From: SURF-32 sp964648365
GTDB taxonomy: Bacteria; Planctomycetota; Phycisphaerae; UBA1845
DNA: 28,134 nucleotides
Assembly: GCA_964648365.1 (NCBI GenBank)
Contig: CAZYLK010000069.1
Coordinates: 1 to 28,134 of the forward strand
Direction of reading: 5' to 3'
Part shown: positions 16,487 to 25,908 of the stretch, one piece after another
Numbering within the stretch: position 1 is the stretch's first letter
Layout: the number at the start of each line of letters is the position of its first letter
Notes under the pieces: model-generated
Database searches by the model: none
Told to the model about the DNA's origin: nothing
Seen by the model: only the letters and a program-made list of their open reading frames with translations
Made by a program: the position numbers and the translations under genes

Positions 16487-17554
16487 ATGACGGAATCTAC
16501 GGCCGGCAGCGGAAACAACTCAACCGATCTTCAGGCGGTCGACGCGCTGCGCGATGGATACAAGCGGCTGCGCGAGCAAATGGGTCGCGTGATCGTCGGG
16601 CAGGACGAAGTGGTCGAGCAGTTGCTCATCGCGTTGTTCTCCGGCGGGCATTGCATCCTGGAAGGCGTGCCGGGACTGGCCAAGACGTTGATGATCTCGA
16701 CGCTGGCCCGCTGCCTGGACCTGTCGTTTAACCGCATTCAGTTCACGCCGGACCTGATGCCCTCCGACATCACCGGCACCGAGGTCGTGCAGGAGGACAA
16801 GGCCAGCGGTACGCGCGTGTTCCGCTTCCTGAAAGGCCCCATCTTCGCCAGCGTGATCCTGGCCGACGAAATCAATCGCACACCGCCCAAGACGCAGGCC
16901 GCCTTGCTCGAAGCCATGCAGGAACGGCACGTCACCGTCGGCGGTCAGCGGCACGACCTGCCGACGACGTTTTTCGTACTCGCCACCCAAAACCCCATCG
17001 AACAGGAAGGCACGTACCCGCTGCCGGAAGCGCAGCAGGACCGCTTTATGTTCAAGGTGAAGGTCGGCTATCCATCGTATGACGAGGAATATGCCATCGC
17101 CGAGCGCACCACCGGTGTGCGGCAGGATGAGGTCACGCCGGTCTTCAGCGCCGACGACATCGAGCGGTTCAAAGACATCGTCCGTCGTGTACCGGCCGCG
17201 CCCGACGTGATCCGCCATGCGCTCGACCTGGTGCGCATGACCCGCCCGCACGAGGACGACGCGCCGGAGTTCGTGCGTGACATGCTCAGTTGGGGCGCCG
17301 GGCCGCGGGCGGTACAGGCGCTGATCCTGGGCGGTAAGACGCGGGCCGTGCTCAACGGGCGCAACCACGTGGCCGCGGAGGACATCCGCGCGGTGGCTCA
17401 CCCGGTGCTGCGACATCGCATCGTGACCAACTTCTCCGCCGAGGCCGAGGGCTACACGCCCAACCGCATCGTTGACGAACTTCTGTCCCGCGTGGACCCG
17501 AACGCGACGCCGCTGCACGATGACGACCAGTACAAGAAAGTACTTTCAGCCTGA
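16487..17554 (+). CDS. MoxR family AAA+ ATPase
   Basis: 355 residues; cytoplasmic ATPase of the MoxR chaperone family, which works with vWA-domain partners to mature or activate protein complexes. The Walker A motif GVPGLAKT is at residues 60-67 and the Walker B ILADE at 124-128. Sensor 1 lies in ATQNPIEQEGTYPLPEAQQDRF, a hallmark of the family, and the lid domain includes SWGAGPRA. Length is typical. It is first in a tight operon: the DUF58 gene starts inside its last 35 bases. The Shine-Dalgarno is weak (GAGAG). This is a strong assignment at family level; the client of this particular copy is unknown. Confidence 0.95.
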   Translation: MTESTAGSGNNSTDLQAVDALRDGYKRLREQMGRVIVGQDEVVEQLLIALFSGGHCILEGVPGLAKTLMISTLARCLDLSFNRIQFTPDLMPSDITGTEVVQEDKASGTRVFRFLKGPIFASVILADEINRTPPKTQAALLEAMQERHVTVGGQRHDLPTTFFVLATQNPIEQEGTYPLPEAQQDRFMFKVKVGYPSYDEEYAIAERTTGVRQDEVTPVFSADDIERFKDIVRRVPAAPDVIRHALDLVRMTRPHEDDAPEFVRDMLSWGAGPRAVQALILGGKTRAVLNGRNHVAAEDIRAVAHPVLRHRIVTNFSAEAEGYTPNRIVDELLSRVDPNATPLHDDDQYKKVLSA

Positions 17555-18443
17555 AATCCTCAACACGATCGGCTCGCTGGAACTGCGGGCGCGACACGTC
17601 GTTGAAGGGTTCTTAAGCGGCATGCACCAGAGCCCCTACAAGGGGTTCAGCGTGGAGTTCGCCGCCCACCGCGCGTACACGCCGGGCGACGATCTGCGCC
17701 ACGTGGACTGGCGCGTGTTCGCCAAGGCCGATCGCTTCTTCATCAAGGAGTACGAAGTCGAGACGAACATGCGGGTACATCTGCTGCTCGACTGTTCGGA
17801 GTCCATGGCCTATCCCGAGCATCCCGGCACAAATCGCATGACCAAGTGGGACTACGCCGCGACGCTGGCAGCGTCGCTGGCCCACCTGGCGATGCGGCAG
17901 CAGGACGCGGCCGGGTTGATGCTCTTCGATGAGGAGATCCGCCGGCAGCTTCCGCCCTCGACCAAGATCGCCTCGCTGCGCGGCTTCTCTCAGACCATCG
18001 AGACCTCGGCGCCGAGCGGACGCAGCGACGTAAAGATGCCCCTGCTGCACCTGGCCGAGCGCGTGCCGCGGCGCGGCGTGGTCGTGCTGCTGAGTGATCT
18101 GCTGATGCCGCTGGATGCGTTTGTGAAAGGGCTGGAGCGATTGCGCTTCGACGGCCACGACGTGCTCGTGCTGCACGTGCTGGACCATGACGAACTGGAA
18201 TTCCCCTTCGTCGACCGCACCCTGTTCGAAGGCATGGAGGGCGCCGACGTCGAAATCATGACCGACCCGCAGGCGCTGCGGGCGAGCTATCTCGAAGCGT
18301 TGAAAGCGTACCTGAGCAAAGTGCGATCCGCCTGCCTGAATCACCGGGTCGATTACGCGCTGATCAGCACGGCGGATTCGCTGGACGTGGTGCTGACGCG
18401 CTTCCTGGCGACGCGGATGCATCGGATACGGGCGAGAGCGTGA
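17520..18443 (+). CDS. DUF58 domain protein (vWA-like partner of MoxR)
   Basis: 307 residues from ATG 17520, inside the MoxR gene. The DUF58 signature is clear: LELRARHVVEGFLSGMHQSP, then the highly conserved YTPGDDLRHVDWRVFAKADRFFIKEYE. A vWA-like fold follows with a metal-site motif DCSES at residues 91-95. No transmembrane segment is seen, so it is a cytoplasmic or membrane-associated partner. MoxR and DUF58 pairs are widespread. The DUF58 protein is thought to be the adaptor or client that couples the ATPase to membrane vWA proteins, here the next two genes. The frame extends upstream to 17472 without an ATG or homology, so the shorter start is preferred. Confidence 0.93.
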   Translation: MTTSTRKYFQPEILNTIGSLELRARHVVEGFLSGMHQSPYKGFSVEFAAHRAYTPGDDLRHVDWRVFAKADRFFIKEYEVETNMRVHLLLDCSESMAYPEHPGTNRMTKWDYAATLAASLAHLAMRQQDAAGLMLFDEEIRRQLPPSTKIASLRGFSQTIETSAPSGRSDVKMPLLHLAERVPRRGVVVLLSDLLMPLDAFVKGLERLRFDGHDVLVLHVLDHDELEFPFVDRTLFEGMEGADVEIMTDPQALRASYLEALKAYLSKVRSACLNHRVDYALISTADSLDVVLTRFLATRMHRIRARA

Positions 18444-20977
18444 CATTCACCCCCCCCATCCTCGCCGCTTTCGTCTGGCCTCAGCTTTTCGCTGCCGGTG
18501 CCGCCGCGGTTTCCATTCCGGTCATCATCCATCTGCTCGCGCGGCGGCGGTTCAAGCGGATTCGCTGGGCGGCGCTGGAGTTCTTGCTGGATGCGGAGAA
18601 GCGCAATCGGCGCCGGGTTCGCATGGAGGAACTGATCCTGCTTCTGCTGCGATGCCTGGCGATGCTGCTGATCGCGCTGATCGTCTCGCGGCCGTTCCTG
18701 CGGCCCGAAGGGCTGGCGAGCCTTGTCGGATCCAGCGGACGGATCGAGCGCGTGTTCGTCATCGATGACTCGTTCAGCATGGGCTATCGCGGCAGCGGCG
18801 TCGCGGCGGGTGGTGACGCTGCGGCCGGCGGTGCGCGATCGGCTGGCGGCGGCGCCGCGATGGGCCACGACCCGGCCGGCGGCGACGGCACGACGTTCGC
18901 TCACGCCACGACCGCGATCCGGCGGCTGATCGAAGGCATCCGGCAGGAATCGCCGGAAGACACGGTGACGATCCTCAGAACGTCGTCGCTGGATGAGGCG
19001 GTTCTTACCGGCGCTGTGCTGGACGACGCCGGGCTGGAAACGACGCTGGCCCGTCTGGAAGGCATGTCCGCGTCGGAGGCGACGTACGATCTCGCCGCGG
19101 CGGCCGATGCGGTCGTCCGCGTGCTCGACGAGCAACCAGGCCTGACCAGCGCGGCGGTTTATTTCGTCGGCGACTTCCAGCGCAAGGACTGGCTGGAAGC
19201 GGCCGGCGCGGCGCTGGGCGGCGCTGCTGCCGCGCCCGGCGGCGCCGCTGCCGGTTCGACGGCGGCAACGCCGGATCCGTCGGGCGCGGCCGCGGGGGGC
19301 GGCACGGCGGCTTCAGCACATCCGCTTGCCCGACTCTTCGATTGGGGGGGGGCGGATCGCGAGCTGCGACTGGTGCTGGTCAACGTGGGCGACGCGGAGG
19401 CGTCCAACGTCGCCATCACGCAGCTTGCTCTGGCGTCCGGTCAGCCGGTGGCTTCGTCATCGGCGCGGCTGCGGGTGCAGGTGGCGAATCACTCCGACGA
19501 GTCGATCGACGGGCTGACGCTGGAAACAACGGTGGGTCCGTCGGCTCAGCCGGTGCGGACGATCGACACGATCGCGGCCGGTCAGTTCGCCGCCACCGAG
19601 ATCGGCATCGACTTCCACCGCCCCGGCGACGAGGCCATCACGGTCAGCAAGCCGCCCGACGCCCTGCCGATCGACGACCGCCGCGTGCTGGCCGTCGACG
19701 TGGCCCCGGCCGTGCGGGTTCTGGTCGTCAACGGCGAGCCTGCCCTGGAAGCCTACGCCGACGAAACGCACCTGCTGGCCACCGCGCTGCGGCCGGCGGG
19801 CGACGTGTTCAGCGGCAATGAGGTCGTCGTCGTAGATGAGTCCGGCTTCGATCAGGCGCAGCTCGGCGACTACCACGCCGTCATCCTCGCCAACGTCTAT
19901 CGCGTCAGCGAGCCACAGGTCGAAGCGCTGGAACGGTTCGTCCGCACCGGCGGCGGCCTGATCGTCTTCGCGGGCGACCAGGTAGACGCGGGGCTGTACA
20001 ACGGCGCCCTCTACCGCGGCGGCGACGGCCTGCTGCCGGCCAGACTGGCGGACGTGGTGCGTGCGCCGGAGGGGGGCGTGCCGCTGACGATCGTCGATCG
20101 GTTGCACCCGGTGTTCAGCGGCCTGGGGCGCGAGGGTGATCCGCTGGGCGTGGCGCGGATCCGCTTCAATCAATACTACGCGTGCGAACTGCCGGACGTT
20201 GAAGCGGCAGCCGACGACGTGGGAGCAATCGCCGACGCCGACGAAGCATCCGCTGATAGCGCCGACGACGCCGGCGCCAGCGGCGCTGCGGATCCCGGCG
20301 TTCCTGCCGTTGCCGCACGCGAGCGCAGCGCCGCCAGCATTATCGCCGCCTTTGACGACGAGGAGCATCGCCCGGCCGTGGTCGAACGCAGGTTCGGACG
20401 CGGCGCCGTGGTGCTGATCGCCTCGTCGGCTGACAAGGAATGGAACAACTGGGCGGATCATCCGACGTTCTTGCCCGTGATGGTTGAACTCGTCTCGAAC
20501 GTCGCCCGATCGTCCGGCGATGACGGCGGCGTGCGGGTGGGTGAACCGATCGAGTTCGATCTCGACCCGTCGCGATTCACCGCGGATGCCCTCGTACGAA
20601 GCCCGGCCTTCCCGGCTGAGCCTGAGACATCGATCTCCGCGTTGCCGGCCGAAAGTGGTGGCGGCCTCACGCTGCGCTGGGAGCACACGCTGCAGAGCGG
20701 CATTTATCAGTTCGCGCTGCGCACGCTCCAGGGCGGCGAGGTGACGAAGCTCTTCGCGGTGAACGTGGACGCGGCCGAGAGCGATCTGAGCATGGCGACG
20801 CAGGAGGAACTTCGCGACGCGATCGGACAGCCGTTCGAGTACATCGACGGACTCGATGCCCTCGGCGGCAGCGACGGCGCGGCGCGTACGGAACTGTGGT
20901 CCACGTTTCTGGTGCTGGCGATGGCGGTGCTCATGCTGGAGCAGGGGCTGGCGTGGTGGTTTGGACGACGGCGATAA
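18440..20977 (+). CDS. BatA-type membrane protein with vWA and glutamine-amidotransferase-like domains
   Basis: 845 residues from a GTG overlapping the DUF58 stop (GTGA). The N-terminus is the aerotolerance (BatA) double-transmembrane domain: a first helix, then PVIIHLLARRRFKRIRWAALEFL, then a second helix around LILLLLRCLAMLLIALIVSRPFL. A vWA domain follows with metal motif DDSFS at residues 109-113, interrupted by Gly/Ala-rich loops (about 117-150 and 252-293). Residues about 425-580 resemble a class I glutamine amidotransferase-like fold (VRVLVVNGEP, GGLIVFAGDQV), probably non-catalytic. An Asp/Ala-rich insert (about 588-632) splits that domain. The C-terminus is one transmembrane helix and basic residues. 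The bulk would face the periplasm or cytoplasm depending on helix count; this is not settled here. Confidence 0.9.
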   Translation: MTFTPPILAAFVWPQLFAAGAAAVSIPVIIHLLARRRFKRIRWAALEFLLDAEKRNRRRVRMEELILLLLRCLAMLLIALIVSRPFLRPEGLASLVGSSGRIERVFVIDDSFSMGYRGSGVAAGGDAAAGGARSAGGGAAMGHDPAGGDGTTFAHATTAIRRLIEGIRQESPEDTVTILRTSSLDEAVLTGAVLDDAGLETTLARLEGMSASEATYDLAAAADAVVRVLDEQPGLTSAAVYFVGDFQRKDWLEAAGAALGGAAAAPGGAAAGSTAATPDPSGAAAGGGTAASAHPLARLFDWGGADRELRLVLVNVGDAEASNVAITQLALASGQPVASSSARLRVQVANHSDESIDGLTLETTVGPSAQPVRTIDTIAAGQFAATEIGIDFHRPGDEAITVSKPPDALPIDDRRVLAVDVAPAVRVLVVNGEPALEAYADETHLLATALRPAGDVFSGNEVVVVDESGFDQAQLGDYHAVILANVYRVSEPQVEALERFVRTGGGLIVFAGDQVDAGLYNGALYRGGDGLLPARLADVVRAPEGGVPLTIVDRLHPVFSGLGREGDPLGVARIRFNQYYACELPDVEAAADDVGAIADADEASADSADDAGASGAADPGVPAVAARERSAASIIAAFDDEEHRPAVVERRFGRGAVVLIASSADKEWNNWADHPTFLPVMVELVSNVARSSGDDGGVRVGEPIEFDLDPSRFTADALVRSPAFPAEPETSISALPAESGGGLTLRWEHTLQSGIYQFALRTLQGGEVTKLFAVNVDAAESDLSMATQEELRDAIGQPFEYIDGLDALGGSDGAARTELWSTFLVLAMAVLMLEQGLAWWFGRRR

Positions 20978-20979
20978 GC

Positions 20980-23454
20980 ATGACGGCGACGCATCCACAC
21001 ATCCTGGCTCAGGCCGCCGGCCGCATCGAAGAGCAGTTGCGCTTCGAGTTTCTCGGCCTGCCCGACGGCTGGCTGGCCGTCGGCGGCATCGCGCTGCTTG
21101 CCGCGATCGTGTGGGCGGTGGTGTGGATGTATCGCCACGAGGGACGTGCGGGGGCGTCGCTGCGCCGCAGAACGATCCTCGGCGTCGTGCGCGTCGCGGT
21201 GCTGCTGTGCCTGGCGGCGATCTGGCTCGAGCCGGTCATGGCGCGATACCTGCATCGGTGGATCGACTCGTATACGCTCGTGCTGGTCGACACGTCGGCC
21301 AGCATGGACCTTTCCGACGCCTATCGCGATCCGGCCCTGGCCGCACGGGCGGGACGGGTGATGGGTACATCGTCATCAAACGCGCCGGTCAGGCGCTTCG
21401 ACTTGGCGCGGCAGATCATTGACGGCAACGATCACGCCCTGCTGACTGCTCTGGCCGAGAACAACCGCGTCAAGCTATACACGTTCGACGATTCGCCCGC
21501 TCTGCTTCACACGGTGCGCCGCGCCGGCGAGCAGGCGCCGAAGCCGGACGCCGGGCAGCCGGCATCTACGGTGGCCGCCGGGGAAGTACGACTCGGCGAT
21601 GTCGCCGCGGGGCCGTCCACCAACGTCGAGCGGGCCGTCCGCCGGGCGCTGGAATCGCATGCCGATACGCCCGTGGCCGGCATGATCATCCTCTCCGACG
21701 GCCGCTTCACCGACGGCGCCGACGCCTACGCCGTTGCACGACTGGCCGCGGATCGGGACATCCCCATCTACGCCGTGGGCATCGGCGACCCCTCCCCCCC
21801 CCGCAACCTGCGCGTCGCCGACGTGCAGGCGCCGGAGAACGCCTTTCAGAAAGACCCATTCACCCTCACCGCTCAGCTTGCAGTCGAGGGCGTCAGCGAT
21901 ACCCGCGTGCGCGTGGACTTGCGTGAGCGGGCCGACGGCGAATCCGGCGACGGTCGTGTGATCGCGTCGAAGGACGCCGCGATCGGCCCCGACGGGCGCA
22001 TCGATCCGGTTTCGTTCGAGCTGCGCCGCACCAACGTCGGCCGCTACGTCTATCGCGTCGACGTGCCGGTGCAGGAGTTCGAATCGGTCGCGGACGACAA
22101 CACGCGGCAGGTCAGCGTCAACGTGATCGACTCGCGCGTGCGTGTGCTGATCGTCGCCGGCCAGCCCAGCCGCGAGTATCAGTTTCTGCATCGCCTGCTC
22201 GAACGCGACGAGAGCTTCAGCGTAAGCTGCTGGCTGCAATCGGCGGACGTGGCCGCGGTGCGCGACGGCGACGTGATCATCGACCACCTGCCCGCCACCG
22301 TCGAAGAACTGTTCGAGTACGACGCCGTCCTGCTGCTCGATCCGGACCCGTCGGAACTGACGCTGGCCTGGTGCGAACTGGTCGACCGGCTGGTCAGCGA
22401 GCACGGGGGGGGGCTGCTCTATGCCGCCGCCCGGCCGTTTGCCCCGAACTTCATGCACGCCGACGAAGTGCGGCCCATTCTCGACCTGCTGCCGGTGTCG
22501 CTCGATCCGGAAGCCGACCTGGTGCTCAACCGCATCGGCCATTACCAGACGCGCGGCTGGCCGGTGATCGTCGAGCCGGAATCCGCGACGCACCCGATCC
22601 TGCGGCTCGGCCTCGATCCACTCGCGACGCGAGAAGCGTGGCAGTTCGACCCGATCGTCTACTGGCATTACCCGGTGCTGCGTCCCAAGCCGGTAGCCAC
22701 CGTGCTGATGCGCACCGGCCAGTCGCTGATGCAGAACTCCCACGGCCAGCACGTGCTGGCGGCCGTGCAATTCGTCGGGGCCGGGCGATCCGCGTTTCTG
22801 GGCTTCGACGCAACCTGGCGCTGGCGGCGCATGGGTGAGGAGCGCTATGACCGGTTCTGGGTGCAGCTTGTGCGATATCTCGTCGAGGGCAAACTGCTCG
22901 GCGGGCGCAAGCGCGGCCAGCTTATGACGGATGCGGATGAGTTCCCGCTGGGGCAGGCGGTTACCGTCAGCGCGCGGCTGTATGACGCGCACTTCGAGCC
23001 GTTGACCAGCGACCGGGTCGAGGCATCGTACGCGGTCGAGGACGATCGCCGCACGCTGACGCTTGCGCGCCGGCTGGATCAGCCCGGCTGGTTCGAAGGG
23101 CGCTTCGTGCCCCATCGCACCGGCTCGTATCGCATCGGCTTGACGCTCCCGTCATCGTCCGGCCCGCCGGTGGAGGTCTCGCGCGACATCCGCATTACCC
23201 GCCCCAATATCGAGATCATCCGCCCGCAGATGGACCGCGAGGCGATGGTCGCCCTGGCCGAAAGCAGCGGGGGGGGGCGGTATTTCGAGATGGACGAGGC
23301 CCTGCAGATCCCGCCGCTGATCCCGGATCGACACGAAGTCACCACGACGCGCTCGCGGCCGATCGTCCTGTGGGACCGCTGGTGGACGCTGGCGCTGCTG
23401 GTGACGCTGCTGACGGTAGAATGGGGCGTCAGGAAGTGGAGCAGGATGTTGTGA
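20980..23454 (+). CDS. Second membrane-anchored vWA protein with glutamine-amidotransferase-like domain
   Basis: 824 residues from ATG 20980, two bases after the previous stop; the longer frame to 20896 overlaps the upstream gene and is rejected. Two N-terminal transmembrane helices (GWLAVGGIALLAAIVWAVVW and TILGVVRVAVLLCLAAIWL) are followed by a vWA domain with a complete DxSxS site, DTSAS, at residues 104-108, and GMIILSDGRFTDGAD further on. A beta-sandwich (PSPPRNLRVADVQAPENAF) and an amidotransferase-like domain (RVLIVAGQPSREYQF, GGGLLYAAARPF) come next. A final sandwich and a C-terminal helix (WWTLALLVTLLTVEWGV) end the protein. It has the same overall plan as the preceding gene, so the two probably form a membrane hetero-complex driven by MoxR. 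Confidence 0.9.
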   Translation: MTATHPHILAQAAGRIEEQLRFEFLGLPDGWLAVGGIALLAAIVWAVVWMYRHEGRAGASLRRRTILGVVRVAVLLCLAAIWLEPVMARYLHRWIDSYTLVLVDTSASMDLSDAYRDPALAARAGRVMGTSSSNAPVRRFDLARQIIDGNDHALLTALAENNRVKLYTFDDSPALLHTVRRAGEQAPKPDAGQPASTVAAGEVRLGDVAAGPSTNVERAVRRALESHADTPVAGMIILSDGRFTDGADAYAVARLAADRDIPIYAVGIGDPSPPRNLRVADVQAPENAFQKDPFTLTAQLAVEGVSDTRVRVDLRERADGESGDGRVIASKDAAIGPDGRIDPVSFELRRTNVGRYVYRVDVPVQEFESVADDNTRQVSVNVIDSRVRVLIVAGQPSREYQFLHRLLERDESFSVSCWLQSADVAAVRDGDVIIDHLPATVEELFEYDAVLLLDPDPSELTLAWCELVDRLVSEHGGGLLYAAARPFAPNFMHADEVRPILDLLPVSLDPEADLVLNRIGHYQTRGWPVIVEPESATHPILRLGLDPLATREAWQFDPIVYWHYPVLRPKPVATVLMRTGQSLMQNSHGQHVLAAVQFVGAGRSAFLGFDATWRWRRMGEERYDRFWVQLVRYLVEGKLLGGRKRGQLMTDADEFPLGQAVTVSARLYDAHFEPLTSDRVEASYAVEDDRRTLTLARRLDQPGWFEGRFVPHRTGSYRIGLTLPSSSGPPVEVSRDIRITRPNIEIIRPQMDREAMVALAESSGGGRYFEMDEALQIPPLIPDRHEVTTTRSRPIVLWDRWWTLALLVTLLTVEWGVRKWSRML

Positions 23455-23460
23455 AGAATT

Positions 23461-23533
23461 GGCGAATGGCGAATGGCGAATAACGAATGAAGATAGGGAG
23501 GGGCCTCTGCCCGACCTGCGGGCTTTAGCCCGC
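23461..23533. repeat. Two-part intergenic repeat, copy 1 (GAATGGC heptamers plus GCGGGCTTTAGCCCGC hairpin)
   Basis: Directly after the vWA gene, 7-bp steps of GAATGGC run into AATAACGAATGAAGA (23461-23493). About 25 bp later there is a perfect 7-bp-stem hairpin, GCGGGCT-TT-AGCCCGC (23518-23533). The same two modules in the same order lie before the last gene of the row. Confidence 0.8.
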
Positions 23534-23585
23534 GCGAACTCTGTCGCGCCCGCATTGTGGTGAACCATGACCAACCCCATCACCC

Positions 23586-25712
23586 ATGACTGAACCGACG
23601 CATCCAACTTCATCCCGCGCCGCCCTGCCGCGGCTCAGTGCGGCCGTCACGGATGGCCTCACCGGCCTGCTGCGCCGTACGCGCACTTATGTCGTGGTCG
23701 AGGGGCTGGCGTGGCTGGCGGCGGCGGCGCTCGTTCTCTGCGCGGTTCAACTGCTGATCGACTATTCCTTCCACGTCGAGTGGAGCATCCGCGGACTTAT
23801 CTCGACGCTCGTCATCGTCGCCATCGGTGTCGTCGCCTGGCGGCACGTGATTCGCCCCTGGCGCAAACCCCTCGCCACCGGCGACGCGGCGCGGCTGATC
23901 GAGGCGACCCGTCCCGACCTCGCGTCGCTGCTCATTTCCGCTCTGCGTTTCTCGACCGGCGACATCGGCGACGCCGCGACGAACTCGCGACAACTGGCGG
24001 CCGACACCATCGACCGCGCCAACCGCGCGGCCGCCGATCTCGACTTCGCTCGCCCCGTCACCTCCCGCCGCTTCCGCCGCAGCGGCGCCGCCCTGATCGG
24101 AATGCTGCTGGTCGTCGCCGCCTTCGCCGCCCTGGCGCCGAACGTGCTCTCGCTGTGGTTCAGCCGCAACGTCCTGCTGCGCGACGTACCCTGGCCCAAG
24201 CGCACGCACATCCGCGTCAACCTCGACGATGGCGTCCTGCACGGCGCGATCGGCGACGACCTGCCCGTCAGCGCCGAGGTCGAAGGCGTCATGCCGCGGC
24301 AGGCGGATTTCGTCTTCCGCACCGCCAGCGGACGCAAGGGGCGCGAGACGATGACGGCCGTGGGCGACTTCGGCCTGCGCTACGTGGTCAAAAACGCCCG
24401 CGAGGATTTCGAGTTCTACCTCGAAGGCGGCGACGACCGCACGCCCTGGTACCAGGCGAAGCTGGCCGAACGTCCGCGGGTGGCGTGGTCGCAGATTGAC
24501 GTCACGCCGCCGAAGTATGCCGGGCTTGAACGCTTCACACTTGCCGACGGTAGCCGCACGGCCCAGGTACTGCCGGGCTCACACGTTGCCATCACCGTCC
24601 GCACGCATTCACCCGTCGTCTCGGCCACGCTCATGGCCGGCGACGAAGAAGTGTCACCCGCGTCGCCGATCGACGACACGTGGCGGGCGGAACTGTCAGT
24701 CTACGAATCGACGACGTGCCACTTCGCCCTCACCGACGCCGGCGGATTGACCAACAAGCGTCCGGTGCGCTTCGCCATCCGCGTGCAGCGCGATGAGCCG
24801 CCCACCGTGCGGCTCAACACGCCCGGCGCCGGCGAGATGCTCACGCCGGAAGCGCGGCTGATCGCGGCGATCGAAGTTGCGGACACGTTCGGCATCGCCA
24901 CCGTCGCGTTGCAGGTGGATGTCCAGATGGACGCGGCCACCACGCGGACGATCGTTCCCGAAGCGTTCACGCCGGGCGACACGGACGTGTCCGCCGGCGT
25001 GACATTGCCGCTGCGAGAGGAAGCCGCCGCCCCCGGCGATCAGGTAACGCTCACGCTCCGCGCCGCCGACTTTGATGACGTCTCGGGCCCCAACCTGGCC
25101 GCCACCGACCCGCGCGTCTTCCGCATCGTGACCCGCGAAGAACTGCTGGCCGAACTTGCCCGCCGCGAGCAGGAGTACCGGCTCGAATTCGAGCGCCTGC
25201 TCGATCAGCAGGAGGACGTGCAGCGACGGTTCCTGACCGTGGTCGGCGAGCGGGATCGGATCAGCGACCCGGCCGCGTGGTCTGAGGCGGTCGCTCCGGT
25301 CGAGCGATCGCAGCGCAACCTCGCCAGTGCGGTCGGCGTGATCGGCCAGAAGTTCGCCCAGATTCTCGACGAAATGCAGGTCAACGGCCTCGACACCGGC
25401 GTCGAGCAGCAGCGCCTTGGCGAGGGGATCATCGCCCCGCTGGAGACGCTTGCCCGCCGCGACGGCATCAACGCGGCCGACGCCCTCCGCCGCTACGGCC
25501 GCCTCGAAACCGCCAACGACCCGGCCGCCATCGACGCCGCGCTCAATGACATCCTGCGGCAGATGCGGCAGATTCTCGCGCATATGATCCAGTGGGAAGG
25601 CTACCAGGAAGCGCTCACGCTCCTGCGCGACATCGTCGGCCTGCAGAAGGAACTTAACAAGGAGACGCAGGACGAAGTCGAGCGCCAGGGAGCGGACATT
25701 TTTGACGAGTGA
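23586..25712 (+). CDS. Three-helix membrane protein with periplasmic beta-sandwich and coiled coil (DUF4175-like)
   Basis: 708 residues. Transmembrane helices are at about residues 36-60, 68-90 and 165-192. They enclose a loop with the conserved-looking ATRPDLASLLISALRF. A large beta-rich periplasmic region (about 200-510) includes VPWPKRTHIRVNL, WSQIDVTPPKYAG and RVQRDEPPTVRL, which read as Ig-like sandwiches. The last 190 residues are a charged helical coiled coil. The layout resembles the N-terminal part of proteobacterial DUF4175 proteins; that link is by memory of architecture, not search. No Shine-Dalgarno precedes the ATG, and a nine-codon open frame (23567-23593) overlaps the start. 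It sits 131 bp after the second vWA gene, separated by the intergenic repeat. Confidence 0.8.
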   Translation: MTEPTHPTSSRAALPRLSAAVTDGLTGLLRRTRTYVVVEGLAWLAAAALVLCAVQLLIDYSFHVEWSIRGLISTLVIVAIGVVAWRHVIRPWRKPLATGDAARLIEATRPDLASLLISALRFSTGDIGDAATNSRQLAADTIDRANRAAADLDFARPVTSRRFRRSGAALIGMLLVVAAFAALAPNVLSLWFSRNVLLRDVPWPKRTHIRVNLDDGVLHGAIGDDLPVSAEVEGVMPRQADFVFRTASGRKGRETMTAVGDFGLRYVVKNAREDFEFYLEGGDDRTPWYQAKLAERPRVAWSQIDVTPPKYAGLERFTLADGSRTAQVLPGSHVAITVRTHSPVVSATLMAGDEEVSPASPIDDTWRAELSVYESTTCHFALTDAGGLTNKRPVRFAIRVQRDEPPTVRLNTPGAGEMLTPEARLIAAIEVADTFGIATVALQVDVQMDAATTRTIVPEAFTPGDTDVSAGVTLPLREEAAAPGDQVTLTLRAADFDDVSGPNLAATDPRVFRIVTREELLAELARREQEYRLEFERLLDQQEDVQRRFLTVVGERDRISDPAAWSEAVAPVERSQRNLASAVGVIGQKFAQILDEMQVNGLDTGVEQQRLGEGIIAPLETLARRDGINAADALRRYGRLETANDPAAIDAALNDILRQMRQILAHMIQWEGYQEALTLLRDIVGLQKELNKETQDEVERQGADIFDE

Positions 25713-25738
25713 GTCGTGAATCGAATATGGCGGAGGAA

Positions 25739-25844
25739 TGGCGAATGTCGAATAGCGAATAACGAATGAAGAGTGCGCCGCTCGAATCAGACCCGCAATC
25801 CTAAAAGCGCGCAGTCTCTGAACGAGCCGCGGGCTTCAGCCCGC
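25739..25844. repeat. Two-part intergenic repeat, copy 2
   Basis: GGCGAATG-type heptamers, less regular than in copy 1, end in the identical AATAACGAATGAAGA (to 25772). They are followed 57 bp later by GCGGGCT-TC-AGCCCGC (25829-25844). The loop base change leaves the stem intact. The spacer between modules is about twice as long as in copy 1, so the two modules may move or expand independently. Confidence 0.8.
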
Positions 25845-25898
25845 GCGGACGCACCGACAATGAACGACATGAAGCGCGATTGAAATGACCGTTCCAAC

Positions 25899-25902
25899 GA
25901 GG
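25899..25902 (+). promoter_or_regulatory. Ribosome binding site favouring the start at 25909
   Basis: GAGG lies 6 bases before ATG 25909. The in-frame upstream ATG at 25885 has no such site and would put eight extra residues before the signal peptide. Confidence 0.6.
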
Positions 25903-25908
25903 CGACCC

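Noticed and set aside
19457..23115. Long minus-strand open frames (513 and 546 codons) opposite the two vWA genes
   Set aside because: They are mirror images of well-supported genes with recognisable MIDAS motifs and membrane helices; no motif is seen in the antisense translations.
23567..23593. A nine-codon upstream open frame overlapping the start of the membrane-sandwich gene
   Set aside because: It could affect translation, but such short frames arise easily and there is no ribosome site before it.
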